A stretch of 64,000 nucleotides of DNA from Acholoe squamosa (GCA_949317995.1 OX439046.1:40579002-40643001), one strand, 5' to 3'. Counted from the stretch's first letter, positions 14,013 through 25,596 are shown. Translations and numbers: made by a program. The notes: generated by a model from the letters alone, not told the origin.

Positions 14013-16946
14013 TTAAGTTGACTTCTTAGTGTGTTTCTTCCTCAGAAGATCTAGGGCCGACTCGGGAGTACCGTCCCATTCGTCTATGTCGACGCCGAAC
14101 ACTCTCATGAACTTAGTGTTCAGATTAGTGTTCCATGTTATTTCTTCTTTTACACGTTTTTCTAATACATGTACGTCCATAGCTGCCTGTTCCTTGGCAG
14201 CTACGGCAGCTTCCTCCCGGGCCTTCACTTCCTCCCGGATAATGGTTTCGAGGCGTTCCTTCTCAGCATGGCCTACCTGCTTTAGACACAACAGGGTGTC
14301 GTTCAGAAGACCCTGATGGAATTCTGTAGCTCTTCCTTTAACACATTTCTCCCAGTGGGTATAGATGGCCTTTTGGACATCCGCTTCCCCTTGGCGAGAC
14401 TTATCGAACCAAATTTCTGCGTCTTAATGGTAATCGCATCTTTCGGTTTTGTGGGCGGCGTAACAACTTTGGGAGGTGTTGACGCTGCTTGAGGGACAGT
14501 TCCGGATGTGGGACTTCCGGACGTTCCTGCTGGTGCCATTGGGACACAGTAGGTAGGTGGTTGATTCTGTTTCAACCCCATTTCCATGTACATTTGTACC
14601 TGTTCAGGGGTGAACGATACCTGCTGAGCAGCTGCGGCACTTGCAGAACCGGCAGCGGCAGGTGCTGGGGTCTTTTTCGGTACCAGGCCACCCCCTTTTC
14701 CACGGACCAAGGTCTGGCTCTCAGGTGCAGATCCTTGTGCCATTGACGGGAAATTTTGTGTATCTGGTTTCCCTGGTTTAGATACTGCTCCTGAGTATCC
14801 GGCAGGTCCGGGTCTCTTAAAAACAGGAGTACCCTGGGTCTGATCATGTGGGTGGCATGCCAGGGGGGATCTAGAATGATCATCCGCCCTAGGTTGAGTA
14901 CTAGTTTTAGACTGACCATTACCGGGTCCGCCCCGACTCTGGTCTCTCCTAACTCTGTCCCTGGCTCGCTTGCCTTCCTTCCCGGACTCTTCGCATTTCT
15001 GCCAAAGAGACTCATGCATATCCAATTTTCCTTTTCCATGAGTAAGGATAATCTTGGCACGAAGTTTGGAGTCCTTGGTCTTCGGTACTTTGCAGAGGAC
15101 TTGGTCCCCTGGTCGATCTTTGACCAAGCATCCTCGCTCAGGCTATCAAACTCCTTCATGAGTTCCTGATGCATGTCCATAATCCTCTTATGGGCTGTAT
15201 CCAATCCTTCGGCATGGCCTTTCTTCTGGTGTCTTGCCAGATCACTACACCAGTTATATTGAACCTTTGTTGTGCACTTCTTGCCCTTCTTACCAGAACT
15301 CGGGTCACAGATGTAGACCGGGTGATGGTGGAAGTGGGCTTCTATATGATGCCTCTGGAACCGGGCTGAAGTACTCCAGGTCCGGACCGAGACATCACTA
15401 GCATCCTGGCAAATAGAGAAGGGACAGGACTTTTGGTCGTCACCATACCACTTCTCAAGTGCCCAACGCAGCTTCCGCCTCTGGGTATAGGTATAATACC
15501 CTTCAGTGTGATTAAGCATAAGCCACATCTTACGATAGGCCTTGCTCGGATTGGAATCCTTGTCCGTAAGACGCATCCAATCTTCATCGTCTGATTCCCC
15601 GTTTTTGTTGATAGGATCAGGGCAGGCATACAGAGTAGAACCGTCCTTCTTTACTCCGTATGCGCAATCTGAAAAACACATTGGGATCTGGGTCTTAAGT
15701 CCGGATTTGGCGTTAGCCCAACGTTCGGCCTCAGTCTGAGTAGATGGGGTGACCTTCTCATCATACTCTACTGAGGACTCATCCACAGATTCATCGTCCG
15801 AGGAAACCACCTCCATGGCGGTGCTCGAACTACTAGTGCCTGATGTACTGGCTTTGGGGTTGGCTCTGCCAGAATCGGGCAGATTCTTAAGCCACCGAGA
15901 AGCAGACCTCCTGTTCTTGGATACCTTCCAATCTTCCGGATCCAGATCTTTGGTTCCGGGTTCAGGCTTTTCGGCTTCACCCGAGGTACTTGATTCTACC
16001 GGATCTGCAGGCTTACCGGTAGTGCTGCTAGAAGTGGATTTGGAAGCATCCAAACCTCTAGCGCCTAGTTTCAGGTTGGGAATTGGAGGTGCAGGTACCT
16101 CAGCTCGGGCTTTGTCATGAGCGTCTTCTTATGCAGTCATACGACGGATAATGATCGTACGTAGAGCTGCGTTTCGGTCCAGTCCCGTGAGAGAGGAGTT
16201 CTGGACTTCGGTCATTTCGGCTTCGGCTATGTAATAGCCGTCGTCCCACTGTTCGAAGGTGGAAGCTGCTTCCCGGTACTCTCTCATGGTACGTAAGTCC
16301 TGCCGGACAGTAGTAGGGCATGGGTAGGTCTGGCCTTCGGGTTTCGAGATACAACCTACTTAGTCAATGTTTGGTTTAGTGACATTCCACTGAGACCTAT
16401 CAGGCTTGGGATATGCTCCCAGCATGAAGGCTCTGTTTGCCTCATACACTGTCTGTCGGAAGGCAATGTCTACCATGAGTCCGCGTTGGAACCATGGCCA
16501 GTCTCTAAGCCACTCCGGTGGCGTCCTATCGAGTTGCTGCGGATGCATGACATCCTCGATTGCCATTCTTACCTTCGGGTCCAGCTTGACTGGAGTACTG
16601 TCCGGGTGGACATACATGTACCGTCCATCATAGATAGCTGGAAACGGGTTTCCATTGGTCCTTAGATCCATCTACCTTGGTAGTATCGGATCCGGTTGCT
16701 CCAAGCAGTACTTCTGGGTTAGAAGCGTCTCCAGATCCCTCGGTAGGAAACCGGTTTTTCGGGCTCATTCAGTGAAAATGAAGCCAGCTTCTCTTCGAAC
16801 GAGCGATTAGCGGATTCCTCCACTTCCATCAGCTCATTATCCGCCTGTGTAACAGGTGACAATACTTCCGGGAAAGCATCTGTAGTCGGAGTCAGCTTAT
16901 CCGGGTCACCGGATAGCTTGGCTGCAGTTACAGATTCCTCAGCCAT
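14013..16946 (-). pseudogene. element A third gene, fuller copy 2: post-integrase Cys/His-cluster protein
   Basis: Lies 3' of the integrase on the same strand, where retroviruses carry env, but shows no signal peptide or membrane segment. It starts with an ATG (16,946) and an acidic N-terminus. A frameshift near 16,740, an in-frame TAG just before the Met at 16,671, a TAA at 16,360, a second TAA about 26 codons before the Ser/Thr-rich section, and two further frame changes near 15,127 and 14,420 interrupt it. In the frame read from 16,053, clusters C210-x4-C215-x19-HH-x3-H240 and C260-x8-C269-x5-H275-x4-H280 resemble zinc-binding fingers. The last part is a Lys/Glu/Ala-rich helix. Undamaged length would be roughly 950-1000 residues. 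I do not recognise the family; nucleic-acid binding is a guess from the fingers and basic regions. Confidence 0.65.
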
Positions 16947-17415
16947 AACTGAAGGAATCTACACGGGAGTTCAACACTCCTTTTCCCGACTTTTACGGCG
17001 TCGGGGCCGACAGGTAACGGAGCCGCCTCCTGGAGGATCGACTCTGTGAACGGTGCTGGATTGCCTAAAGGTGGTAAATCAATAGACGGACGATCGCTCG
17101 CCCGCCTTGATTCCTACCAAAAAGCAATATGGCGACACGCCAGCTTTCACGAGAGGTCAGCCGAGACTGGACGCGGTGATGTCATGCGGCAACGCACGTG
17201 CTACGAGCGGAACATAAACAAACTGAAGGTAATTATCGCGAATGTCATTGACTCATCTAGGGATTTAAGTGGAGTTTATGGAAAGCTTAAGCAAATCCAC
17301 CGGATTATCTGTCCACTACCCACTGGTACATCATACAGCGACGACAATTAGGGCTTTCAGATCAGTTGTTATCCGTTTCTCTAAATGTAAACATTACACT
17401 CGTTGTGTATACAGG
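16947..17415. other. spacer between element A integrase and third gene
   Basis: This roughly 470-bp stretch separates the integrase tail (stop at 17,416) from the ATG of the third gene (16,946) on the minus strand. It is GC-richer than its surroundings near 16,990-17,220. A plus-strand open frame of about 100 codons at 17,046-17,351 has no recognisable features and I do not call it. The spacer could hold a splice acceptor or promoter for the third gene, but I see no clear TATA box. Confidence 0.5.
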
Positions 17416-18547
17416 TTAGGTCACTGCAGTCCTCTGGGCAAGTCGAGGGCTGCGGCGGACGACTATCCCTTCTTTGGATAGTTCCTTTTTGGACCTGACA
17501 GTCTGAAGAGCTTTCTCTAGGTGGTTCTTGGCCGCTGAAACATCTTTCCTCTTCTTTTTGTCTTCACCTGCCGAGACTTTTTTTACTCCACCACGCTTAG
17601 ACTGTGTTAGCGTTGGCGGTACTGATTCAGATATCTTCCTAGGCCTACCCCAGCCTCTCTTCGATATCGGGTTCTTTACCTGGTCTACTATCCGATTTAG
17701 ATTCAAAATCTTTTCGAATCCTTCACCATACATGTCTGTGGAGGTCTCCCTCCCAGACCATTTTCTCAGTCTAGCCACATTCGACTTATATAGCCATCCG
17801 AGGTCTGATTTGATGATTACGGTACAATCATAATAACCTGGGTTATTGTAAAAGGACCATCCCAAATAGACGCTAATTTTACATGTCTTAGTGGTTCGTG
17901 CAATCTTAGCACTCTATCTCCGGATTTGAATTTCCGATGTTTTAGATCGGTATCATATCCTACCTTCTGCCATTTGGCACTTTTTTCTAAATCAATTCGG
18001 ACAGACTCATATGCTTTCTTGAATCTGTCCCTCAAACATTTGACGAAAACTACGTGACAAGGTAATTCCGGATCCATACCTATGACTCCAAATACCAAGT
18101 CTGCAGGCATTATTAAATCCTCTCCGAAAACTAAAAGATTCGGAGTACAGTTGGTACTTGAATGTACTGTACTGTTGTAAGCATGTGTCACAAAATGGCA
18201 TTGCTCGTCCCAATCATCCATGTTTTCATTTACAAGTGACTTTAGGACCTGAATAAGGGTTCTATTGAACCTTTCGACCAATCTGTCGCTCTGTGGCCTA
18301 TATGGATTGGTTCTAGTTTTGCAAGTATTCGCACATCCCTTGCCAGAGATTTGATTCCAATTCTCTACCTTGGTCACTGTGTAGCATAAGTGGTACACCG
18401 AAAGTCAGTACCCAGTCTTTTACAAAGGCTTCGGCACAAGTGACTGCTATGTGATCCGGTAGTGGGAAAACTTTGGTATACTTCGTATAGTAATCACACA
18501 CTACCATCATACAAGTATTATCATTAGCGGTTGTATTAAATCCACTA
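17416..18547 (-). pseudogene. element A integrase core and C-terminus (decayed)
   Basis: The DDE integrase core begins in the 18,510-18,313 frame with V-C-D-Y-Y-T-K and continues to L-H-S-D-Q-G-R-E, the first two acidic residues. After a frameshift, 18,398-17,817 carries PYRPQSDRLVERFNRTL with the catalytic Glu; the usual Gly after SD is Arg. The frame shifts again to 17,865-17,416, an SH3-like/GPY region followed by a basic tail with the AT-hook-like word GRPRK and RRSPRLAQ. Integrase would insert element cDNA into chromatin and an AT-hook tail would favour AT-rich DNA. At least two frame changes make it a pseudogene. Confidence 0.8.
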
Positions 18548-18552
18548 ATGAT

Positions 18553-18674
18553 ATCTACTCCGATTCTCGCGAATCTAACTCCGAAAAGTTCCTAAGATAG
18601 GGGAAGTTTGCCCATCTACTCCGATTCTCGCGAATCTAACTCTGAAAAGTTCTTAAGATAGGGGAAGTTTGCCC
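18553..18674. repeat. 61-bp tandem duplication inside the element A pol relic
   Basis: The block starting ATCTACTCCGATTCTCGCGA at 18,553 is repeated at 18,614 with two or three substitutions. Because 61 is not a multiple of three, it shifts the pol frame between the integrase zinc domain and the catalytic core. Confidence 0.9.
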
Positions 18675-18947
18675 ATCCCGGGTCCGGGTTTGTTTTTACA
18701 ACAGTCCGGACAGGTGGTTACCCATCTTTGCAAATCTCGCGACATGCCGGGCCAATAATATTTTTTAGAAAGTCGTGCTAATGAGCGTTTCCTTCCGAAA
18801 TGACCACTGGTCCGATGTCCATGGCTTCCAACGGTATAACACGCCTTTCCGGACTTCAAGCTCGGTCCATTGAGCAAGAAACTTTCTCATTTCTCGATTT
18901 TCCAGGGAGACCTCTGGTCTGACGGGACGTATACCATTAGGTACCAA
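18653..18947 (-). pseudogene. element A integrase N-terminal region with HHCC zinc domain
   Basis: 18,947-18,765 reads the linker that normally follows RNase H, and an overlapping frame 18,877-18,653 carries H-G-H-R-T-S-G-H-F followed by KKYYWPGM and C-P-D-C-C, the integrase HHCC zinc-binding domain. The two frames overlap, so a single-base change separates them. Immediately upstream lies the truncated RT start, so this is the right-hand side of a large pol deletion. Confidence 0.75.
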
Positions 18948-19537
18948 TTGCTAAAGGTAACCGTCTATACAGTATTTTAAATGGATCTGCTTCTCCAGTA
19001 TCTATTTTATGTACTACCTTTGTTGTCATACCCAATTTTTCACCGGGTTTGGCAAAGGCAGTTCTATACTGACGGAGCAAATCATGAAACTCTTTCCGAT
19101 GTTCCGGATTTTCTAATGAAGTTTCTTCATACAACTTTAACAAGTCATCCGAAATATCATCGTTATCTGTTACCTAAATAAATTCAACTTACTATCAGTT
19201 ACTGTTTCCGAAAGCATTACACTCCAGAAAACCTGTCCTTTTTTTAAGTAGATAGTAGCATTCCCAGTGTTGGAAACCGGTACTACCGCCCAGGATGCAT
19301 TCGCTACTATAGTGTCTACGGAAATTAATCCGATACTTGACAAAGTAATTACATCCGGTTCTATCACTGCAGGCTTATTGCGCATAGCAGGATCGCTCCT
19401 CAAGAGCACATCGCAGGCTACACCTGCGGGAATTCAGACAGTGTGCACAACACTAGCCATACTACTTACTTGTCTTAGTACGCACCTAACTTTTACAGGA
19501 TACGGGTATTTCACACTCAACACTCCTGATTGTGGTT
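18937..19537 (-). pseudogene. element A post-protease region and start of reverse transcriptase
   Basis: 19,409-19,170 encodes the beta-rich post-protease segment with a conserved-looking I-E-P-D and K-K-G-Q-V. 19,143-18,937 then encodes the entry to RT, with V-V-H-K-I-D-T-G and P-F-K, which in intact gypsy elements precedes the RT fingers. The frame stops a few codons after R-R-L-P-L, and the next sequence is the RNase H/integrase linker. The RT palm including the YxDD site and the whole RNase H, normally about 1.3-1.5 kb, are absent. Confidence 0.75.
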
Positions 19538-19999
19538 CTAATACAGGGATGCGAAATCCAACCCGAGTATCCCCTCATCTGCTATATCCGCAACGGTGGC
19601 ACTCATGACATAGTCATGTATTCCATCCAATTGCAATTTCACACAAGTTCTTCCATACAGTTGCATAGTACTGCCATCGGCCGTCTGAGCATTTCCTCCC
19701 GATATGAGAGTATCATGGTCATTTGGTATAAGATCATAAAACCTGTTGGAGATACAGGAGTGGCTATCACCCGTATCCATAAGAAATTCGGTAGATCTTC
19801 CGTTAACAGTGAGGCAAACATACCACCGCCTTCCGTTTAGAACAGAGGGCGTGTCCGCGACGATTGGGACGTCATTGTTCACACCGGGAGTCAATCCACA
19901 TCCTTTTAGGAATTCCAGACAAGGATGACCCGGGGGTAGGTGGGCACTACCAACCCTGGCTAAAAAATAACTGCCTACCTCGTTAGCGATATTGGGCAC
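19538..19999 (-). pseudogene. element A aspartic protease
   Basis: The 153-codon frame has the retropepsin active site as FLMDTGDSHSCIS, where the residue after DTG is Asp rather than the usual Ala or Ser. The later hydrophobic motif is G-I-L-G-L-D-F. Retroelement proteases cleave Gag and Pol during particle maturation. It sits between the CCHC knuckle and RT, the gypsy order. This stretch is open, but the surrounding polyprotein is not. Confidence 0.8.
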
Positions 20000-20218
20000 C
20001 TGTTATATCGGCCTCCCTAACCTTCCGGGTGTCTATAACCACTCCGGTGCTAGGCGAATTTGCTACTACATGCGAACTATTGTCATGGATGGCGATATCA
20101 TGGCAAGATTTGTTATCAGGATCCCCTTCTCTGCCCATAGGGGGACCCCTCCTCAGTTTTCCTCTGTGGTTACTCCAGAGATACCTTCCTTTCTACGAGG
20201 GACAGGCTTATCAGCTGT

Positions 20219-20260
20219 ACATTCGGCCGCATAGTGCCCTAATTTCTGACATCTAAAGCA
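20219..20260 (-). other. element A Gag CCHC zinc knuckle
   Basis: On the minus strand this codes CFRCQKLGHYAAEC, a perfect C-x2-C-x4-H-x4-C nucleocapsid knuckle, which binds the packaged RNA. It follows the basic nucleocapsid segment 20,670-20,278 and precedes the protease region. A frame change separates it from the segment upstream. Confidence 0.85.
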
Positions 20261-20757
20261 TCTCCTCTGGGATTTATCTACTCGGGCCTTCTCAGAGCAT
20301 CTGTTAATCGTGCTACCAATGTCTCTACCAAATCGGTAGGAGCAGCAGCTGCTGCTACGGTAGGGACAGTTGGAGCTGTTAAGTTACTAGCCTGGATCGG
20401 TCCGGGAGCTGTTTTATCCGCTACGGATCCCCCTTTTCCTTTCGGATACACCTTTCGATACCGTTTCTGGCGGTAATACTTTCCAGCTACCTGGACTGAA
20501 CCAATATATTCTCTGTTGTCATCGGAGACATATTCCTCTTTCTGATTGGCTTCCTGTAAGTCAACGGGGGCCAATTGGGAGGTCTCAAATACTTGAGCTG
20601 GTGCAGCTCCGTATTGCAATGGAGCAGCTCGTAGCGGGTTAGGTGCTAGGCCCACTAGTCTTTTCTTCATATCATAGCCATTGATGGCTATGAAGAGGTC
20701 ACTGAAAGATGTTTCATCCTACCAGGAATCCCAAACTACTTGTTTGTGATCCGGATC
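20261..20757 (-). pseudogene. element A Gag nucleocapsid-proximal segment
   Basis: The 130-codon frame 20,670-20,278 is basic in the middle (KYYRQKRYRKVYPKGKG) and Ala/Pro-rich at its end, leading toward the CCHC knuckle. Upstream, in-frame TGA (about 20,758) and TAG codons separate it from the capsid section. The section around IAINGYDMKK aligns by eye with IFNGIDMAMKK of relic B. Confidence 0.7.
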
Positions 20758-21899
20758 TCACAATCCACTGTAGAATTGTGTGAATAATTCTTGCAGATAG
20801 CAATCATCATCATGAGCCCAATTTGGACGTGCTTTTGACAGCAGATCCTGTAGCTCCAACCTGAAGACTTTGTGAGACTCCTTGGGTTTCTGGGTCCTTT
20901 TTTTAAAGCTTACCAATGGATCTTCTCTTACGATCGAACCAAAAAGGTACGCGGCACATTCGACTAATTGATCGTAGGTACTGTATATTCCGTACGCTGC
21001 TCTCCACTGGTTGAGGGCTACTTTTCCGCCCTTGTTCATCCAACAGATTAGGTAAGGCAGAGCTTCTTCTTTTGTCCAACCACTACAGTTGACTTCATCG
21101 ACAAAAGCCTGATACCTGTCCTTCCATGGATCATTCGAATCATAGGGAGGGGGTATTCTTGCCTGTCTACGAGCTGGATTATTACATCCTTGTAGTCTAT
21201 CTGCTTCTCGCATGCTCCAGTTCATGACTTCCATGCCATCTGCTCCCTTTCGGTAGCAGTCAATGCCCAAATTTTGGATACATTGGCTTCTATCAAAGAT
21301 GTTTTGCATCCCTGCTGGCATGGATGTCCTCCGATTCGGTTTCCTGCCATCTCCTCCCGATCCTGATCCTCCAGATCCAGGTCCACCGGGCCCGCCTACA
21401 GGGTTACCTCCTGGGGGTCTGTTGTTAGGGTAGTTCCCAGAGGAACCGTTAGGGTACCCTCCACTATAGCCAGTATTTCCAGATGTTCCCGAAGGCGCAT
21501 ACCTGGGATAGGAATTATTCTGATTCCCTCCCTGGTTGTATGAACTTCCTGAATAGGAGTTCCCCCCTCCTCCAGGATTATAGTTACTATAATTATACCC
21601 CTGAGGAGTTGGTCTAGGTAAGTACGTGCCCCCTACCACATTGGGTTATGGTGGGGTTGGCCTTGGAACTTGTCCACTATTGGGTACATTGCTTGGGCCT
21701 GGGTTGGGGTTAGGCAATCTCGGGCCTGCTGGAGTGCTATGTCCGGGTTGAGAAAAATACGAAGGTGGTGTAAGTAAATTTCTTGTTGGTCCCGGTACAT
21801 GAGGTTGGGGCGGTGGAGTTGTGTTTGGTCCACTTGCTGCTGTATTAACTTGAGTCGGTTTAATCTTATGACTCAGATCTGGTATTGGCGGTGCCGGAC
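20758..21899 (-). pseudogene. element A Gag linker and capsid-like region
   Basis: 21,639-20,758 (293 codons) begins with a Gly/Asn/Ser/Tyr/Pro-rich linker of about 100 residues. It continues into a helical domain with motifs such as PWKDRYQAFVDEVNCSGWT, REDPLVSFKKRTQKP and LLSKARPNW that recur in relic B. This is the expected place and character of a retrotransposon capsid that self-assembles around element RNA. The Pro-rich part at 21,899-21,640 is in a different frame, showing a frameshift near 21,640. Confidence 0.75.
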
Positions 21900-22578
21900 C
21901 TACAACCGGATCATGTTTAGTAAAATGAGGTGCAGGCGCACTACTTGTGGATCCTTGATTTGGACCTGTATGGTTGTACTATTCGGAACACCCACTCCAC
22001 TAGATGCGGAATGATCCGGTTTCTTATAAATACCGTAATCTACATTTTTATCCGCTCCATCAGTTACAAATGGATTGTATCTAGTGGGCCTTACATCTTG
22101 GGCTGTATTTGCCAACATTGTAGATACCACATTCGGATCTATATTACCTATAGTCAGTTGTGCGGCTTCTATATATTTGTCTAGAGTCATTGCAGTATTT
22201 TGCAGGTCCTGAAGCTCATTAGTGAGTTTCTGTCTCTCTTCCTCCAGTTGTTTATTATAAGCTATAATACCCGTCCGGATTATCTCATTGTCTTCAGCTT
22301 GCTTATTACACTGAAGTTTCAATTTCTCTAATTCGCTTTGATACAGACTTATGTCAGATTCATAGTTGGCCTTATCAAGGCATAGCTGATCATTCGTATC
22401 TATGTATGTTTGGATATGAGCATGTCTCTTGTCATATTCTTTATTAAATGACTTTCTCATCTCCTGAAGTTTTATTTCTTCATTTTCTAAATCTTTCATG
22501 TATTCATTCTTTCTGGTTTCGAATTCACTTCACATACCAATTAAGTCCTCTTCCAGATGCAGTTTCTCATTGATTACT
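21900..22578 (-). pseudogene. element A Gag coiled-coil region
   Basis: The 199-codon frame 22,499-21,900 is rich in Lys, Glu, Gln and Leu with heptad-like spacing over about its first 110 residues, a long coiled coil likely used for Gag multimerisation. A YNPFV motif follows, which recurs in relic B (YNPFVND). An in-frame TGA near 22,533 and a frameshift separate it from the upstream segment. Confidence 0.7.
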
Positions 22579-23133
22579 TCATCTTTTTGCTTTGACCAAG
22601 GTATTTAAATTCTCGTTCAAAGTTACATAGGTTTCGTTTAACAACAGGCCATCCGGTTGTTTAAGTTCCTCACCTTCCGGTACCGCATATGTCACATCAC
22701 CGTCTATGGCGCTGTAGTCTAGACTAGGTACTCCGGGTCTGGGTATACTGTATGGTAATTTTCCAAATGTTACCCTTTTTGGCATGGGTGCCGGATGTTC
22801 TGGATTAGTGCTACCACCAACTTCAAACATCGAATTGCTTAATTAGTTAACGAGTGATTGTTGACCCAGCATAGTACTCTTTCTCTGTATGGATTGTTCT
22901 CTCCGTACAGAGTCTGGTATATTTTCTTCACTATCCATTCTGTAGTGAGGTCCGGGTTCCCTCCAGGATGCAGCATCTACATCCTGTGGGTTCGAATGGG
23001 TATGGATCATTAATGACCCATTGCCATTCTCTTGGACAATAAATTGTCCCTCAGGGTTAGCTTCCGTGAGGCTGTCTAACCCATGTACTAGCCTTTCGGA
23101 CGTTATAACGTCCGGGCTATACACCAGAATTAA
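22579..23133 (-). pseudogene. element A Gag N-terminal segments, truncated by satellite
   Basis: Two pieces in the same frame, 22,830-22,579 and the piece ending at 22,843, are separated by one TAA. The first carries PKRVTFGKLPYSIPRPG; the upstream piece is acidic. The coding-like sequence runs straight into 34-bp satellite at 23,134, so leader, 5' LTR and probably the true start are missing. Confidence 0.6.
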
Positions 23134-25516
23134 CTTAACATGATGCATCGTACAAACACACCATGTCAGTAACATGATGCATCTTACAAACACACCATGG
23201 GAGTAACATGATGCATCTTACAAATACATTGTGCGAGTAACATGATGCATCTTACAAACACACCATGCGAGTAACATGATGCATCTTACAAACACACCAT
23301 GTCAATAACATGATGCATCTTAGAAACACACCATGTAAGTAACATGATGCATCTTACAAACACACCATGTCAATAACATGATGCATCTTACAAACACACC
23401 ATGCGAGTAACATGATGCATCTTACAAACACATTGTGCGAGCAACATGATGCATCTTACAAACACACCATGTGAGTAACATGATGCATCTTACAAACACA
23501 CCATGCAAGTAACATGATGCGTCTTACAAACACACCATGTCAGTAACATAATGCATCTTACAATCAACCATGTCAGTAACATGATGCATCTTACAAACAC
23601 ACCATGCGAGTAACATGATGCATCTTACAAACACAGCATGTGAGTAACATGATGCTTCTTACAAACACAGCATGTGAGTAACGTGATGCATCTTACACAC
23701 ACACCATGTGAGTAACATGATGCATCTTACAAACACACCATGTCAGTAACATGATGCATCTTACAAACACACCATGCGAGTAACATGATGCATCTTACAA
23801 ACACATTGTGCGAGCAACATGATGCATCTTACAAACACACCATGTGAGTAAAATGATGCATCTTACAAACTCACCATGCAAGTAACATGATGCATCTTAC
23901 AAACACACCATGTCAGTAACATGATGCATCTTACAAACACACCATGGGAGTAACATGATGCATCTTACAAATACATTGTGCGAGTAACATGATGCATCTT
24001 ACAAACACACCATGCGAGTAACATGATGCATCTTACAAACACACCATGTCAGTAACATGATGCATCTTACAAACACACCATGCGAGTAACATGATGCATC
24101 TTACAAACACAGCATGTGAGTAACATGATGCTTCTTACAAACACAGCATGTGAGTAACGTGATGCATCTTACACACACACCATGTGAGTAACATGATGCA
24201 TCTTACAAACACACCATGTCAGTAACATGATGCATCTTACAAACACACCATGTCAGTAACATAATGCATCTTACAAACACACCATGCGAGTAACATGATG
24301 CATCTTACAAACACACCATGTCAGTAACATGATGCATCTTACAAACACACCATGTCAGTAACATGATGCATCTTACAAACACACCATGCAAGTAACATGA
24401 TGCATCTTACAAACACACCATGTCAGTAACATGATGCATCTTACAAACACACCATGTGAGTGACATGATGCATCTTACAAACACACCATGCAAGTAACAT
24501 GATGCATCTTACAAACACACCATGTCAGTAACATGATGCATCTTAGAAACACACCATGTGAGTAACATGATGCATCTTACAAACACACCATGCGAGTAAC
24601 ATGATGCATCTTACAAACACACCATGTGAGTAACATGATGCATCTTACAAATACATTGTGCGAGTAACATGATGCATCTTAGAAACACACCATGTGAGTA
24701 ACATGATGCATCTTACAAACACACCATGCAAGTAACATGATGCATCTTACAAACACACCATGTCAGTAACATGATGCATCTTACAAACACACCATGTCAG
24801 TAACATGATGCATCTTAGAAACACACCATGTGAGTAACATGATGCATCTTACAAACACACCATGCAAGTAACATGATGCATCTTACAAACACACCATGTC
24901 AGTAACATGATGCATCTTATAAACACACCATGTCAGTAACATGATGCATCTTACAAACACACCATGCGAGTAACATGATGCATCTTACAAACACACCATG
25001 TGAGTGACATGATGCATCTTACAAACACAGTATGTCAGTAACATAATGCATCTTACAAACACACCATGTCAGTAACATGATGCATCTTACAAACACACCA
25101 TGCGAGTAACATGATGCATCTTACAAACACACCATGTCAGTAACATGATGCATCTTACAAACACAGCATGTGAGTAACATGATGCTTCTTACAAACACAG
25201 CATGTGAGTAACATGATGCATCTTACAAACACATCGTGCGAGTAACATGATGCATCTTACAAACACAGCATGTGAGTAACATGATGCATCTTACAAACAC
25301 AGCATGTGAGTAACATGATGCTTCTTACAAACACACCATGTGAGTAACATGATGCTTCTTACAAACACACCATGTGAGTAACATGATGCATCTTACAAAC
25401 ACACCATGGGAGTAACATAATGCATCTTACACACACACCATGTGAGTAACATAATGCATCTTACAAACACACCATGTCAGTAACATGATTTATCTTACAA
25501 ACACACCGTGTCAGTA
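23134..25516. repeat. 34-bp satellite, block 3 (about 70 copies)
   Basis: Same family as blocks 1 and 2. Variants such as GCTTCTTACAAAC, CACACACACC and TTAGAAAC occur in repeated order; segments around 23,570-23,760 and 24,050-24,230 are near copies of each other, showing expansion in multi-unit blocks. Units adjoin directly without unique spacers. Confidence 0.95.
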
Positions 25517-25596
25517 ACATCGGCACCATGCTTCATGTTAGTTACATAACATACGATACAAGGCCTCTTTTTTTTGTCTTGCTGACTGTTACATTC

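Larger units (their letters stand above)
9232..16614. repeat. tandem duplication of about 4.0 kb (satellite plus 3' half of element A)
   Basis: Positions 9232-12,624 match 13,222-16,614 with a constant offset of 3990 and only about a dozen substitutions by eye, for example 9337 T versus 13,327 G and 9829 A versus 13,819 G. The preceding satellite 8601-9231 matches 12,625-13,221 with an offset of 4024, since block 2 lost one 34-bp unit. The junction at 12,625 joins the element word ACATACATG to satellite ACACCATGCGAG, sharing only the CATG microhomology. Confidence 0.9.
9232..23133 (-). mobile_element. element A: decayed, rearranged gypsy-type LTR retrotransposon with an extra 3' gene
   Basis: Read on the minus strand, the order is gag (coiled coil, Pro/Gly-rich linker, capsid, CCHC knuckle), protease, start of RT, integrase, then a third gene and a probable 3' LTR. 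The order PR-RT-IN fits the Metaviridae (Ty3/gypsy). The RT core and RNase H are missing, many in-frame stops and frameshifts are present, and the 5' end is cut off by 34-bp satellite at 23,134. The 3' portion occurs twice because of a tandem duplication. The element cannot be autonomous. Confidence 0.85.

Noticed and set aside
17046-17351. Plus-strand 101-codon frame in the element A spacer
   Set aside because: No recognisable motif, opposite strand to the element, and no promoter or splice context.
20758-22845. Alternative genetic code for the many in-frame stops in element A
   Set aside because: All three stop codons occur, mixed with frameshifts, and element C in the same window is intact under the standard code; ordinary decay fits.
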